Source: Halomonas sp.
GTDB lineage: Bacteria > Pseudomonadota > Gammaproteobacteria > Pseudomonadales > Halomonadaceae
Direction of reading: 5' to 3'
NCBI GenBank assembly: GCA_018401555.1
Contig: JAGYKP010000084.1
Coordinates: 62,001 to 126,000, forward strand
DNA length: 64,000 nucleotides
Below the pieces are notes generated by a model. The model worked only from the letters and a program-made list of their open reading frames with translations, was not told the origin of the DNA and ran no database searches. The position numbers and the translations under genes are program-made. Below, piece by piece: positions 18,366 through 26,244 of the stretch. The number at the start of each line of letters is the position of its first letter. The first letter of the stretch is position 1.

Positions 18366-19757
18366 ATGATGCGCTATATCAGTACCCGCGGGCAGGCGCC
18401 CGCGCTCTCCTTCGAGGAGGTCGTGCTCACCGGCATGGCCAGCGACGGTGGCCTCTACGTGCCGGAGACCATTCCCCAGCTCTCCCGTGATGACCTGGCC
18501 GAGATGGCCGGGCTCTCCTACGCCGAGATCGCCTTCCGGGTGATGAAGCCCTTCGTCAACGGCGAGATCGACGACGAGACGTTTCGCGGGATCGTGAAGG
18601 AGGCGTATGCCACCTTCAGCCACGACGCCGTGGTGCCGCTCAACCAGCTCGACGCCAACCACTTCCTGCTCGAGCTGTTCCACGGCCCGACCCTCGCTTT
18701 CAAGGACGTGGCGTTGCAGCTGCTGGGCCGTATCCTCGACCACTTCCTGCAGAAGCGCGGCGAGCGGGCGGTGATCATGGGGGCCACCTCCGGCGATACC
18801 GGCTCCGCCGCCATCGAGGGCTGTCGCCACTGCGACAACCTCGACATCTTCATCCTCCACCCCCACAACCGGGTCTCGGAGGTGCAGCGCCGCCAGATGA
18901 CCACGGTACTGGCGGACAACGTCTTCAACGTCGCCATCGAGGGCAACTTCGACGACGCCCAGGCCATGGTCAAGGCGAGCTTCGCCGACCAGTCGTTCCT
19001 GAACGGCACCCGGCTGGTGGCGGTGAATTCCATCAACTGGGCGCGCATCATGGCCCAGATCGTCTACTACGTGGCCTCCGCCGTGGCGCTGGGCGCGCCG
19101 CAGCGCAAGGTGAGCTTCTGCGTGCCCTCGGCCAACTTCGGCAACGTCTTCGCCGGCTACATGGCCTACCGCATGGGCCTGCCGGTGGAGCGCTTCGTGA
19201 TCGCCACCAACGCCAACGACATCCTGCACCGCACCCTGGCCGCCAACGACTTCTCGAAGCAGGAGCTCAAGGCGACCCTGGCGCCCTCCATGGATATCGT
19301 GGTGTCGTCCAACTTCGAGCGGCTGCTGTTCGAGGCCTACGAGCGCGACGGCGCCGCCGTGGCCGCGCTGCTCGAGCGCTTCCAGGCCGAGCCCACGGCC
19401 CTGGCGGATGCGCCCCTGGCCCGGCTGCGTGAGAAGTTCGCCAGCCATAGCGTGGACGATGCCACCATCCTCGAAGTGATCCGCGAGGCGCACCATCGCA
19501 CCCAGGAGATCCTCGACCCCCACACCGCCACCGGCTACCGCGCCGCCGAGCGCGAGCGGAGCGACGCGGCCGTGCCGATGATCACCCTGGCCACCGCCCA
19601 CCCGGCCAAGTTCGCCGAGGCGGTGGTCAAGGCGGGTTTCCCGGGCGTGCCGCTGCCGCCACATATGGACGACCTGCTGGAGCGCGAGGAGCGCTACAGT
19701 GTGCTGCCGGCGGAGCTCTCCGCGGTGCAGCAGTTCGTCGTCGAGAATCGCCGCTGA
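18366..19757 (+). CDS. thrC: Threonine synthase
   Basis: Threonine synthase, 463 residues, converts O-phosphohomoserine to threonine with PLP. The PLP lysine lies in HGPTLAFKDVALQ; the phosphate loop is ATSGDTGSAA. The longer form with SSNFERLLFE in the C-terminal part is the gammaproteobacterial type. Start ATG 18366, a second in-frame ATG at 18369. The frame is intact. It follows hom as in Pseudomonas. Confidence 0.95.
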   Translation: MMRYISTRGQAPALSFEEVVLTGMASDGGLYVPETIPQLSRDDLAEMAGLSYAEIAFRVMKPFVNGEIDDETFRGIVKEAYATFSHDAVVPLNQLDANHFLLELFHGPTLAFKDVALQLLGRILDHFLQKRGERAVIMGATSGDTGSAAIEGCRHCDNLDIFILHPHNRVSEVQRRQMTTVLADNVFNVAIEGNFDDAQAMVKASFADQSFLNGTRLVAVNSINWARIMAQIVYYVASAVALGAPQRKVSFCVPSANFGNVFAGYMAYRMGLPVERFVIATNANDILHRTLAANDFSKQELKATLAPSMDIVVSSNFERLLFEAYERDGAAVAALLERFQAEPTALADAPLARLREKFASHSVDDATILEVIREAHHRTQEILDPHTATGYRAAERERSDAAVPMITLATAHPAKFAEAVVKAGFPGVPLPPHMDDLLEREERYSVLPAELSAVQQFVVENRR

Positions 19758-19786
19758 ATCTCATGCCTGTAGTGCAGCGTCATCAC

Positions 19787-19937
19787 TAGCGAGGGGCGCT
19801 GCTCGAGTTCGATGCCCGCTCGGGGCTGATCCGGCGACAGGCCTGCGAGGGGGCGCTGTGAACCCATCCCTGGGCGCTACCGATGCCATCCCTGGCATAG
19901 GACCCCCTCTTCGGCCTGTCCCCGGCGCCCCTCGCTA
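19787..19937 (-). repeat. Dispersed intergenic repeat, copy 1, with terminal inverted repeats
   Basis: A 151-bp element bounded by a perfect 13-bp inverted repeat: TAGCGAGGGGCGC (19787-19799) and GCGCCCCTCGCTA (19925-19937). Read on the minus strand, its interior matches the copies at 30575-30768 and 58594-58710: GGCGCCGGGGACAG, then CAGGGATGGC, TCGGTAGCGCCCAGGGATGG, GTTCACAGCGCC and CTCGCAGGCC. It lies 29 bp after the thrC stop and has no coding capacity. The structure resembles a small non-autonomous (MITE-like) element. Confidence 0.7.
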
Positions 19938-19941
19938 TCAG

Positions 19942-20029
19942 CCCTTGGGGTCTGACCCCCAGGTTGTTGATTGCTCAGTGATATCAGAGTGTTGGCGCAA
20001 CACGCAGCAGCGGGGTCAGACCCCAAGGG
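19942..20029. repeat. REP-like inverted repeat beside the dispersed element
   Basis: CCCTTGGGGTCTGACCCC (19942-19959) and its exact reverse complement (20012-20029) are separated by 52 bp. Each arm is itself nearly palindromic around GGGGTC-GACCCC. Inside the loop is a second hairpin, GTGTTG-GCG-CAACAC (19989-20003). It resembles the paired REP sequences linked to REP-associated tyrosine transposases, but no transposase is present. From here to recJ at 20194 I see no further feature apart from the recJ ribosome binding site. Confidence 0.6.
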
Positions 20030-20193
20030 TGCGGCACCGTGCTCGCATCAGGCATCAACATCTTCGAATATGTCGATATCGTGACGTCATTCGTGGGGAG
20101 ACTCCATGGTCAGACCTCAAGGGCTACGCCGAGCTCTCGGGCCTTTGTTTCCGGTAGTCCCCTCTTTGTCACCCTTACCTGCAGGAGCCCGGC

Positions 20194-21996
20194 TTGGACG
20201 CAGTGACGGACCCTATCGATCTTAGCGAGCGCCTGAGGCCGCGCATCCTGCCGCGGCCGCAGGATGCCGCCCTCTATGCCCGCGCCCAGCGCGAGGGCCT
20301 CTCCGAGCTCCAGGCCCGGGTACTGGCCGGGCGCCTGGCGGGCTATCAGGGCGAGCTCGCCCCGCTGGTCTCGCCCAGCCTGCGCCACCTGGCCCACCCC
20401 GAAAGGCTCGCCGACGGGCGCCGCGCCGCCGAACGCATCGCCCAGGCGGTGGTCGATGGCGAGCATATCGGCATCCTCACCGACTACGACGTCGACGGTA
20501 TCACTTCCCATGTGGTCATCCGGCGCACCCTGCACGAGCTCTTCGGCGTGCCCGAGGCGAAGCTGCACAGCCTGATCGGCCACCGCATCCATGACGGCTA
20601 CGGCATCAGCTTGCCGCTGGTGGAGCGCACCCTGGCCCTCAAGCCGCGGCCCAGCCTGGTGGTCACCGCCGACTGCGGCAGCTCCGATGAGCCGCGTATC
20701 GCGCGGCTGGTCGCGGAGGGCATCGAGGTGGTGGTCAGTGACCACCACGCCTTGCCGGTGGAGGGGCCGCCGCCTTCCGCCCATGCGGTGGTCAATCCCA
20801 CCCGCGATGACTGCGACTACCCCGACCCGACCATCGCCGGCTGCATGGTGGCCTGGCTTACCATGTCGCTGACCCGCTCGGTGCTGATCGAGTGGGGCGT
20901 GCTGGGCCGGGAGACACCCAAGCTCTCGCCCTGGCTCTCCTACGTGGCACTGGGCACCGTGGCGGACTGCGTCTCGCTGGGTGGCAGTCCCGCCAACCGG
21001 GCGGTGGTGACCCACGGCCTGACCCTGATCAACCGCATGGAGGCGGCCTGCTGGCGGGCCATGGCCCAGCGCCTGGGTGCCGACAGCGTGCCCTTCGATG
21101 CCGAGACCCTGGGCTTCCAGATGGGGCCGCGCATCAACGCCCGCTCGCGGCTCGATGACCCCTATGCGGCGCTGCACTTCATGCTGGCAGCCGATGACGC
21201 CACGGCGGCGCGGCACCTGGAGACGCTGGATCAGGACAACCAGTCGCGCAAGGCAATCGAGGCCGATATGGCCGAGGAGGCGCGGGCACTGGCACTGCCG
21301 GCGCTGACCGCCGACGAGCCGGCCATCGTGGTCTATCTCGAGAGCGGCCACGCCGGCGTGCAGGGTATCGTCGCCTCACGCCTGGTGCAGGCCTACGGGC
21401 GCCCGGCACTGGTGCTGACCCCCGCCGCGGCGCCGGGCATGCTGACCGGCTCCGGGCGCTCCATCGAGGGGCTGCATCTGCGCGACGCCCTGCAGCGCAC
21501 CTTCGAGCTGGCGCCCGAAGCGCTGCCGCGCTTCGGTGGCCATCGCGGGGCGGCCGGCGTCGGCGTGCCCGTCGAGCAGCTGGATGCCTTCAAGGCTGCC
21601 TTCCTTCAGGCGGTGGCCGAGCAGCTGGGCGGGGCGGCGCTCTATCCGCGGATCCTCACCGATGGCGACCTGACCCCCGAACAGCTGAGCCTTGCGACCC
21701 TGGACGAACTTCAGGCGCTGGGCCCCTATGGGCGCGAGTTCGATCCGCCGCTGTTCCAGGGCGAGTTCATCGTCGAGCGCCTGCGTCCGGTGGGCGCCGA
21801 TGGCAACCACCTGATGCTGGAGCTCTCGCTGGGCAGGGTCATCCACCGGGCGATCTGGTTCCGGGCGCTGACCCCGGGCGAGGTGCCCGCCTTCGGCGTG
21901 GGCGACCGGCTGCGCTGCGCCTACAAGCTCAACCGCAACCGCTGGCGGGGCAGGGAGAACCTGCAGCTGATGGTCGAGCACGCCGAAGTCATATAA
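20194..21996 (+). CDS. recJ: DHH-family exonuclease, RecJ-like
   Basis: A 600-residue DHH phosphoesterase, taken as the 5'-3' single-strand exonuclease RecJ. Motif I DYDVDG is at residues 97-102, motif II TADCGSSD near 158-165, motif III DHH at 183-185. The DHHA1 motif is FGGHRGAAG, followed by an OB-like C-terminal domain. GHRIHDGYG and LGTVADCVSLGG deviate from the commonest RecJ wording, so a divergent RecJ or close paralogue is possible. Start TTG 20194 behind GCAGGAG. The place in the xerD-dsbC-recJ-prfB-lysS order supports recJ. Confidence 0.78.
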   Translation: MDAVTDPIDLSERLRPRILPRPQDAALYARAQREGLSELQARVLAGRLAGYQGELAPLVSPSLRHLAHPERLADGRRAAERIAQAVVDGEHIGILTDYDVDGITSHVVIRRTLHELFGVPEAKLHSLIGHRIHDGYGISLPLVERTLALKPRPSLVVTADCGSSDEPRIARLVAEGIEVVVSDHHALPVEGPPPSAHAVVNPTRDDCDYPDPTIAGCMVAWLTMSLTRSVLIEWGVLGRETPKLSPWLSYVALGTVADCVSLGGSPANRAVVTHGLTLINRMEAACWRAMAQRLGADSVPFDAETLGFQMGPRINARSRLDDPYAALHFMLAADDATAARHLETLDQDNQSRKAIEADMAEEARALALPALTADEPAIVVYLESGHAGVQGIVASRLVQAYGRPALVLTPAAAPGMLTGSGRSIEGLHLRDALQRTFELAPEALPRFGGHRGAAGVGVPVEQLDAFKAAFLQAVAEQLGGAALYPRILTDGDLTPEQLSLATLDELQALGPYGREFDPPLFQGEFIVERLRPVGADGNHLMLELSLGRVIHRAIWFRALTPGEVPAFGVGDRLRCAYKLNRNRWRGRENLQLMVEHAEVI

Positions 21997-22006
21997 GGAA
22001 TCATGA

Positions 22007-22624
22007 ATGGACCCCCAGGAACTGCCCAAGGACCCCCACTCCCTCTGGGAGGACGCCATGGCGATGCTGGTGGGCACGCTGTTCGTGGCGCTGGGCGTCA
22101 CCCTCTACACCCAGGCCATGCTGCTCACCGGCAGCACCGCCGGCATGGCCTTCCTGCTGCAGTACGCCAGCGGCTGGCCCTTCGGGGTCTGGTTCTTCCT
22201 GATCAACCTGCCGTTCTACTGGCTGGCCATCAAGCGCATGGGGTGGTCGTTCACGCTGCGTACCTTCGCCGCCATCGGCCTGGTGTCGCTGTTCTCCGAG
22301 CTCACCGCTCGCTGGATCGACATCGCCACCGTGGCGCCGCTCTACGGCGCACTGATGGGTGGCTGCCTGATCGGCATTGGCATGCTGATCCTGTTTCGCC
22401 ACCGCGCCAGCCTCGGCGGGGTGAATATCCTGGTGCTCTACCTCCAGGACCGCTTCGGGCTGCGTGCCGGCTATGTGCAGCTGGCCATCGACGGCGCCAT
22501 CATGCTGGTCGGCCTGGCGCTGCTGCCGGTCGACCGGGTGGGGCTCTCGGTGCTCGGTGCGGTGGCCCTCAACCTGATCATCGCGCTGAACCACAAGCCC
22601 GGGCGCTACATGGGGGTGAGCTGA
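22007..22624 (+). CDS. YitT family membrane protein
   Basis: A 205-residue membrane protein of the YitT (DUF161) type with about five hydrophobic helices. TGSTAGMAFLLQYASGWPFG and RHRASLGGVNIL are the typical loops. ATG 22007 follows AAGGA at 21996-22000, 10 bp after the recJ stop. No transported substrate is established for single-domain members. Its stop lies in a hairpin shared with the convergent copper operon. Confidence 0.8.
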   Translation: MDPQELPKDPHSLWEDAMAMLVGTLFVALGVTLYTQAMLLTGSTAGMAFLLQYASGWPFGVWFFLINLPFYWLAIKRMGWSFTLRTFAAIGLVSLFSELTARWIDIATVAPLYGALMGGCLIGIGMLILFRHRASLGGVNILVLYLQDRFGLRAGYVQLAIDGAIMLVGLALLPVDRVGLSVLGAVALNLIIALNHKPGRYMGVS

Positions 22625-22640
22625 GCCGGCACCCGGCTCA
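22622..22640. terminator. Shared hairpin between convergent genes
   Basis: TGAGCCGG (22622-22629) and CCGGCTCA (22633-22640) form a perfect 8-bp stem with a 3-base loop. The left TGA is the YitT stop and the right TCA is the stop of the minus-strand mini-ORF, so the two convergent genes end inside the same hairpin. No T tract is present. Confidence 0.5.
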
Positions 22641-22712
22641 GCGCTTGCCCCAGAACCACCAGGCGATCAGGCCGATCAGGGCGAGTCCTGCCAGATTGAT
22701 GATCCAGCTCAT
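22638..22712 (-). CDS. 24-residue membrane peptide at the end of the copA operon
   Basis: This very short frame starts at ATG 22712, encodes [24 protein letters not shown] and stops at 22638. GAGGAGG sits about 6 bp upstream of the start, a strong ribosome binding site. Its ATG overlaps the copA TGA (ATGA), the same coupling as between merR and copA. The peptide is a single membrane helix with a Trp-rich end. From memory it resembles the N-terminal anchor of small cupredoxin proteins found next to copper ATPases, but no cupredoxin domain follows. It may be a genuine small protein or a remnant. Confidence 0.6.
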   Translation of the reverse strand: MSWIINLAGLALIGLIAWWFWGKR

Positions 22713-25475
22713 CGCTTGGCCTCCTCGTGTTGGCTGCCGCCCTCTTCGTTGCCCCCGGCCTCGCCGGAGGGGCGGAACAGGCGCAGGCGGTTGGCGTTGC
22801 TGACCACGGTGATCGAGGAGAGCGACATCGCTGCCCCGGCGATCATCGGCGACAGCAGGGTGCCGGTGATGGGGAAGAGCACACCTGCGGCGATGGGAAT
22901 GCCCAGGGTGTTGTAGCCGAAGGCGCCCACCAGGTTCTGCTTGATATTGGTCAGTGTGGCGCGGCTGATCTCGATGGCCGCGGCGACGCCGTGCAGCGAG
23001 CCGCGCACCAGGGTGATGCCGGCACTCTCGATGGCCACGTCGGTGCCCTGGCCGATGGCGAAGCCGACGTCGGCCCGGGCCAGCGCCGGGGCGTCGTTGA
23101 TGCCGTCGCCGACCATGCCGACCACCTCGCCCGCAGCCTGCAGGCGCTCGATCTCGGCGTGCTTGTCCTCGGGCAGCAGGCCGGCGCGGAAGTCATCGAT
23201 GCCCACTTCCCGGGCGATGGCCCCGGCGGTGTGCTCGTTGTCACCGGTCAGCATCACCACCCTGAGGCCATCGGCCTGCAGGCGCTTCGACCGCCGCCAC
23301 GGTGTCGTGGCGAAGCGGGTCGCTGATACCGAACAGCGCCGCCAGCCGGCCATCCACGGCCAGGTAGACCACGGTGCGCGCCTTCTCCTCCAGTTCGCCG
23401 GCCTTTTCCCTGCCGCTGGCCAGGTCGACGCCGGCCTCCTCCAGCAGGCGGGCGTTGCCCAGCAGCAGCGCCTTGCCGTCCGCGGTCTCGGCCTTCACGC
23501 CGCCGCCGGTGACGCTGTCGAAGTCCCGGATTTCGGCAGCATCGGCGCCGGCCTCCTCGGCATGCGACATCAGGGCGGCGGCCAGGGGGTGCTCGGAGCC
23601 GCGCTCCAGGGCCGCCACCAGGCCGAGCCGCTCCTGCTTGTCGCCGTCCAGAACCTCCGCTTCGGTAACCCGCGGCTTGCCTTCGGTCAGGGTGCCGGTC
23701 TTGTCCACCACCAGGGTGGTGAGCTTGCTGGCGGTCTGCAGGGCGTCGCCGCTTCTCACCAGCACGCCATGCTCGGCGGCCTTGCCCACCCCGATCATGG
23801 TGGAGATCGGTGTGGCCAGGCCCAGCGCGCAGGGGCAGGCGATGATCAGCACCGTGGTGGCGGTCACCAGCATGTGCAGCACCCGCGGCTCGGGGCCGAG
23901 GTTGTACCAGACCAGCGCGGTGAGCACGGCGATGATCATCACCGAGGGCACGAAGATGCTCGAGACCTTGTCGGCCAGCTGGCCGATGGGCGGCCGCGAG
24001 TTCTGGGCGCTGGCCACCTGCTCGGTGATGCGGCCCAGGCGGGTGTCGGCGCCGACCCGGGTGGCACGGTAGACCAGCGAGCCCTTGCCGTTAACGGTCC
24101 CCGCGCTGACCTCGTCACCCTCGCCCTTGGTCACCGGCAGGGGTTCGCCGGTAAGCATCGATTCGTCGATATGGCTCTGCCCCTCGGTTACCTCGCCGTC
24201 CACCGGCAGGCGCTCGCCGGGGCGCACGCGGATATGGTCGCCCTCGCGCACCTCGTCGATCTCGACCTCGCGCTCCTCGCCGTCGCGGATCACCCGAGCC
24301 GTGCGGCTCTGCAGGTCGAGCAGGCGCTTCAGGGCGTCGCTGGTGCGGCCCCGGGCGCGCAGCTCCAGGGCGTTACCCAGCAGCACCAGGCCGATGATCA
24401 TGGCCGAGGCCTCGAAGTAGATGCCGCGGGCCATCTCGGGCAGCCAGGGGGCGAAGGCCACCACCGCCATGGAGTAAGCCCAAGCGGTGCCGGTGCCCAT
24501 GGCGATCAGGGTGTCCATGTTGGCCTGATGATGCCGGAAGTTCTTCCAGGCATTGACGAAGAAGTGCCGCCCGGGGAAGGCCATCACGGCGAGCGTCAGT
24601 GCCCCGACCACCAGCCAGAAGAGCCGGCCTGCGCCTTCCAGGTGGGGGTGGTAGACGAACATGCCCACCATCAGCGGAATGGCCAGGGCCAGCGACCAGA
24701 AGCTGCCCTTGAGGCGGCGGCGATACTCCCGTGCATCGCGATCGGCGCGGGCCGCCTCGGCCTGGCGCAGGTCGTGGATCGGCTCGGCGCCATAGCCCAC
24801 CGCCTCCACGGCCTCGATCAGTGCCTTCTCGTCGGCACTACCCTGCACCTGGGCGGTGTGGGTGCCGAAGTTGACCGTGGCCGAGACCACGCCCGGGGTG
24901 CGCTCCAGCGCCTGCTGGACGCTCTTCACACAGCTGGCGCAGGTCATGCCGCCGATGGAGAGGCGATGAGTGGTGGCGCGCTCGCCGGTGGCCTGCCCTG
25001 CGGGTGCCTCGGGTGGCGCTTCGGCCGCGGCGGAATTGGGTGCCGACTCGGACTCCTCGTCCGGCTCGGACGCCTCTCCCGGCGGATAGCCGGCCTTGTC
25101 CAGCAGGCGGTCCAGGGCCTCGTCATCCAGCCGGGTGGTCACGGTGAGGCGTTTCTCCGCCGGCTCACCGACCACCTCGGCGTCGGCATCCTCGGCCTGG
25201 ATCGCCTCGCGCATGCGCCTCACGCAGCCCTGGCAGCTCATGCCGGGCACGTGGCGCTCATGGCGCAGCGGGCGATCCGCCGGTGGGTAGCCGGCGTTCT
25301 GCAGGGTACGGTCGAGCCCTTCGTCGTCGAGCGTGGAGGTGACGGTAAGGCGCTTGTCGTCCGGTGCACCAACGATCTCGGCCTGCGGGTCCTCGGCCTG
25401 GATCGCCTCGCGCATGCGCTTCACGCAACCCTGGCAGTTCATGCCGGGAACGCGGCGTTCGAGGGTGGCGTTCAT
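22709..25475 (-). CDS. copA: Copper-type P1B ATPase with three metal-binding domains, frameshifted
   Basis: A heavy-metal exporter of about 921 residues in the inner membrane. Three HMA domains precede the ATPase: GMNCQGCV near residue 12, GMSCQGCV near residue 79 and GMTCASCV near residue 180. Eight membrane helices surround ACPCALG, the CPC metal site; phosphorylation DKTGTLT, SEHPLA and GDGINDAP complete the ATPase. One extra base near 23288 splits it between HDTVAAV and [20 protein letters not shown] 25475 follows AAGGAG and overlaps the merR stop. Cu(I) specificity is inferred from CPC, the HMA set and the MerR partner. Confidence 0.93.
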
Positions 25476-25930
25476 GGCATCTCCTTGTGGGGCTTGTGTG
25501 AAGAGGGAGCAGCGTCGGCGTGGAGCGGTTCGGGGAAGCTCTCGATCAGCCGGCACAGGCTGTGGCCGTCCGGGGTGCCGTCGGGCATCTCGGCCCAGGC
25601 GTCCAGCGCCCGCTCCATGCGCTCGGCGAGGGCCTGGAGCTCGGTGATTCGTTCGCGGATCTGCGGCAGCCGGCTGGCCAGCAGGTCGCGAACCATGGGA
25701 CAGGGCGAGTCGCCGTGGTCGGCGTGGTCGAGGATCTCGCGGATCTCGGCGACGCCGAAGCCCAGGGTGCGGGCGCGCTGGATGAAGCGCAGCCGCTCCA
25801 GGTCGTCTTGGGTGAACAGCTGGTAGCCGTTGTCGGGATGGCGCTCGGGGTGCAGAAGACCTTCTCGCACATAGTGGCGTACGGTCTCGGCGGTGACGCC
25901 GGCACCCCTTGCCAGTTCACTGACTTTCAT
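25472..25930 (-). CDS. MerR-family heavy-metal-responsive regulator
   Basis: A 152-residue MerR-type activator. The winged HTH is [20 protein letters not shown] with the wing [17 protein letters not shown], followed by the long dimerisation helix. Candidate metal ligands are Cys77 (GDSPCPMV) and the C-terminal H123/C126 ([12 protein letters not shown]); the paired Cys112/Cys120 of E. coli CueR are not present in that form, so the metal is not certain. It is the first gene of merR-copA-peptide and overlaps copA by 4 bp. The open frame extends upstream, but ATG 25930 gives the family N-terminus. Confidence 0.88.
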   Translation of the reverse strand: MKVSELARGAGVTAETVRHYVREGLLHPERHPDNGYQLFTQDDLERLRFIQRARTLGFGVAEIREILDHADHGDSPCPMVRDLLASRLPQIRERITELQALAERMERALDAWAEMPDGTPDGHSLCRLIESFPEPLHADAAPSSHKPHKEMP

Positions 25931-25960
25931 GGGATCGCCTCTCGGGGTTGGCATGCCTGT

Positions 25961-25992
25961 AGTGTAAAACCCTTGTGTTACCCAAAGGTCAA
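25961..25992 (-). promoter_or_regulatory. MerR-type promoter/operator of the merR-copA operon
   Basis: On the minus strand TTGACC is followed, after 19-20 bp, by TTACAC/TACACT. The long spacer holds an imperfect dyad ACCTTTGGG-TAA-CACAAGGGT. The overlong spacer with a central dyad is the hallmark of promoters that MerR proteins untwist. It lies 31 bp upstream of the merR start, so the operon is probably autoregulated. Confidence 0.75.
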
Positions 25993-26066
25993 GGCATTCA
26001 CTGGCTGCCGGAATGTGCCGAGTCGTTACGGGGCTGGTGAGCGGTAACTCCATGAAAGTTCATGAC

Positions 26067-26095
26067 TTCAAACGGCCGTGCGACCAAAGTATTAG
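26067..26095 (+). promoter_or_regulatory. Candidate fadL promoter
   Basis: TTCAAA (26067-26072) and TATTAG (26090-26095) are spaced by exactly 17 bp; each matches consensus at four positions. The start point would fall just before the tandem PsrA-like boxes. A small hairpin GCCTCT-GCG-AGAGGC (26171-26185) lies further down the leader. Confidence 0.4.
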
Positions 26096-26108
26096 CGTTT
26101 TCAGCATT

Positions 26109-26141
26109 AAAACGCTCGTTTGGGGTTGAAACGCTCGTTGG
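26109..26141 (+). promoter_or_regulatory. Two tandem PsrA-like operators upstream of fadL
   Basis: AAAAC-GCTC-GTTTG (26109-26122) and GAAAC-GCTC-GTTGG (26128-26141) repeat with centres 19 bp apart. Both fit the Pseudomonas PsrA pattern (G/C)AAAC-N2-4-GTTT(G/C) with one mismatch. PsrA is a TetR regulator released by long-chain fatty acids, which fits a fatty-acid porin gene downstream. Confidence 0.55.
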
Positions 26142-26244
26142 CATACGCGAAAAGGGAGGGGCACGCGCCAGCCTCTGCGAGAGGCTACGCCGGCGCCAAC
26201 GTGACAACAGCACCGCAACAACAGCACTGCAAGGGATGGATCAC

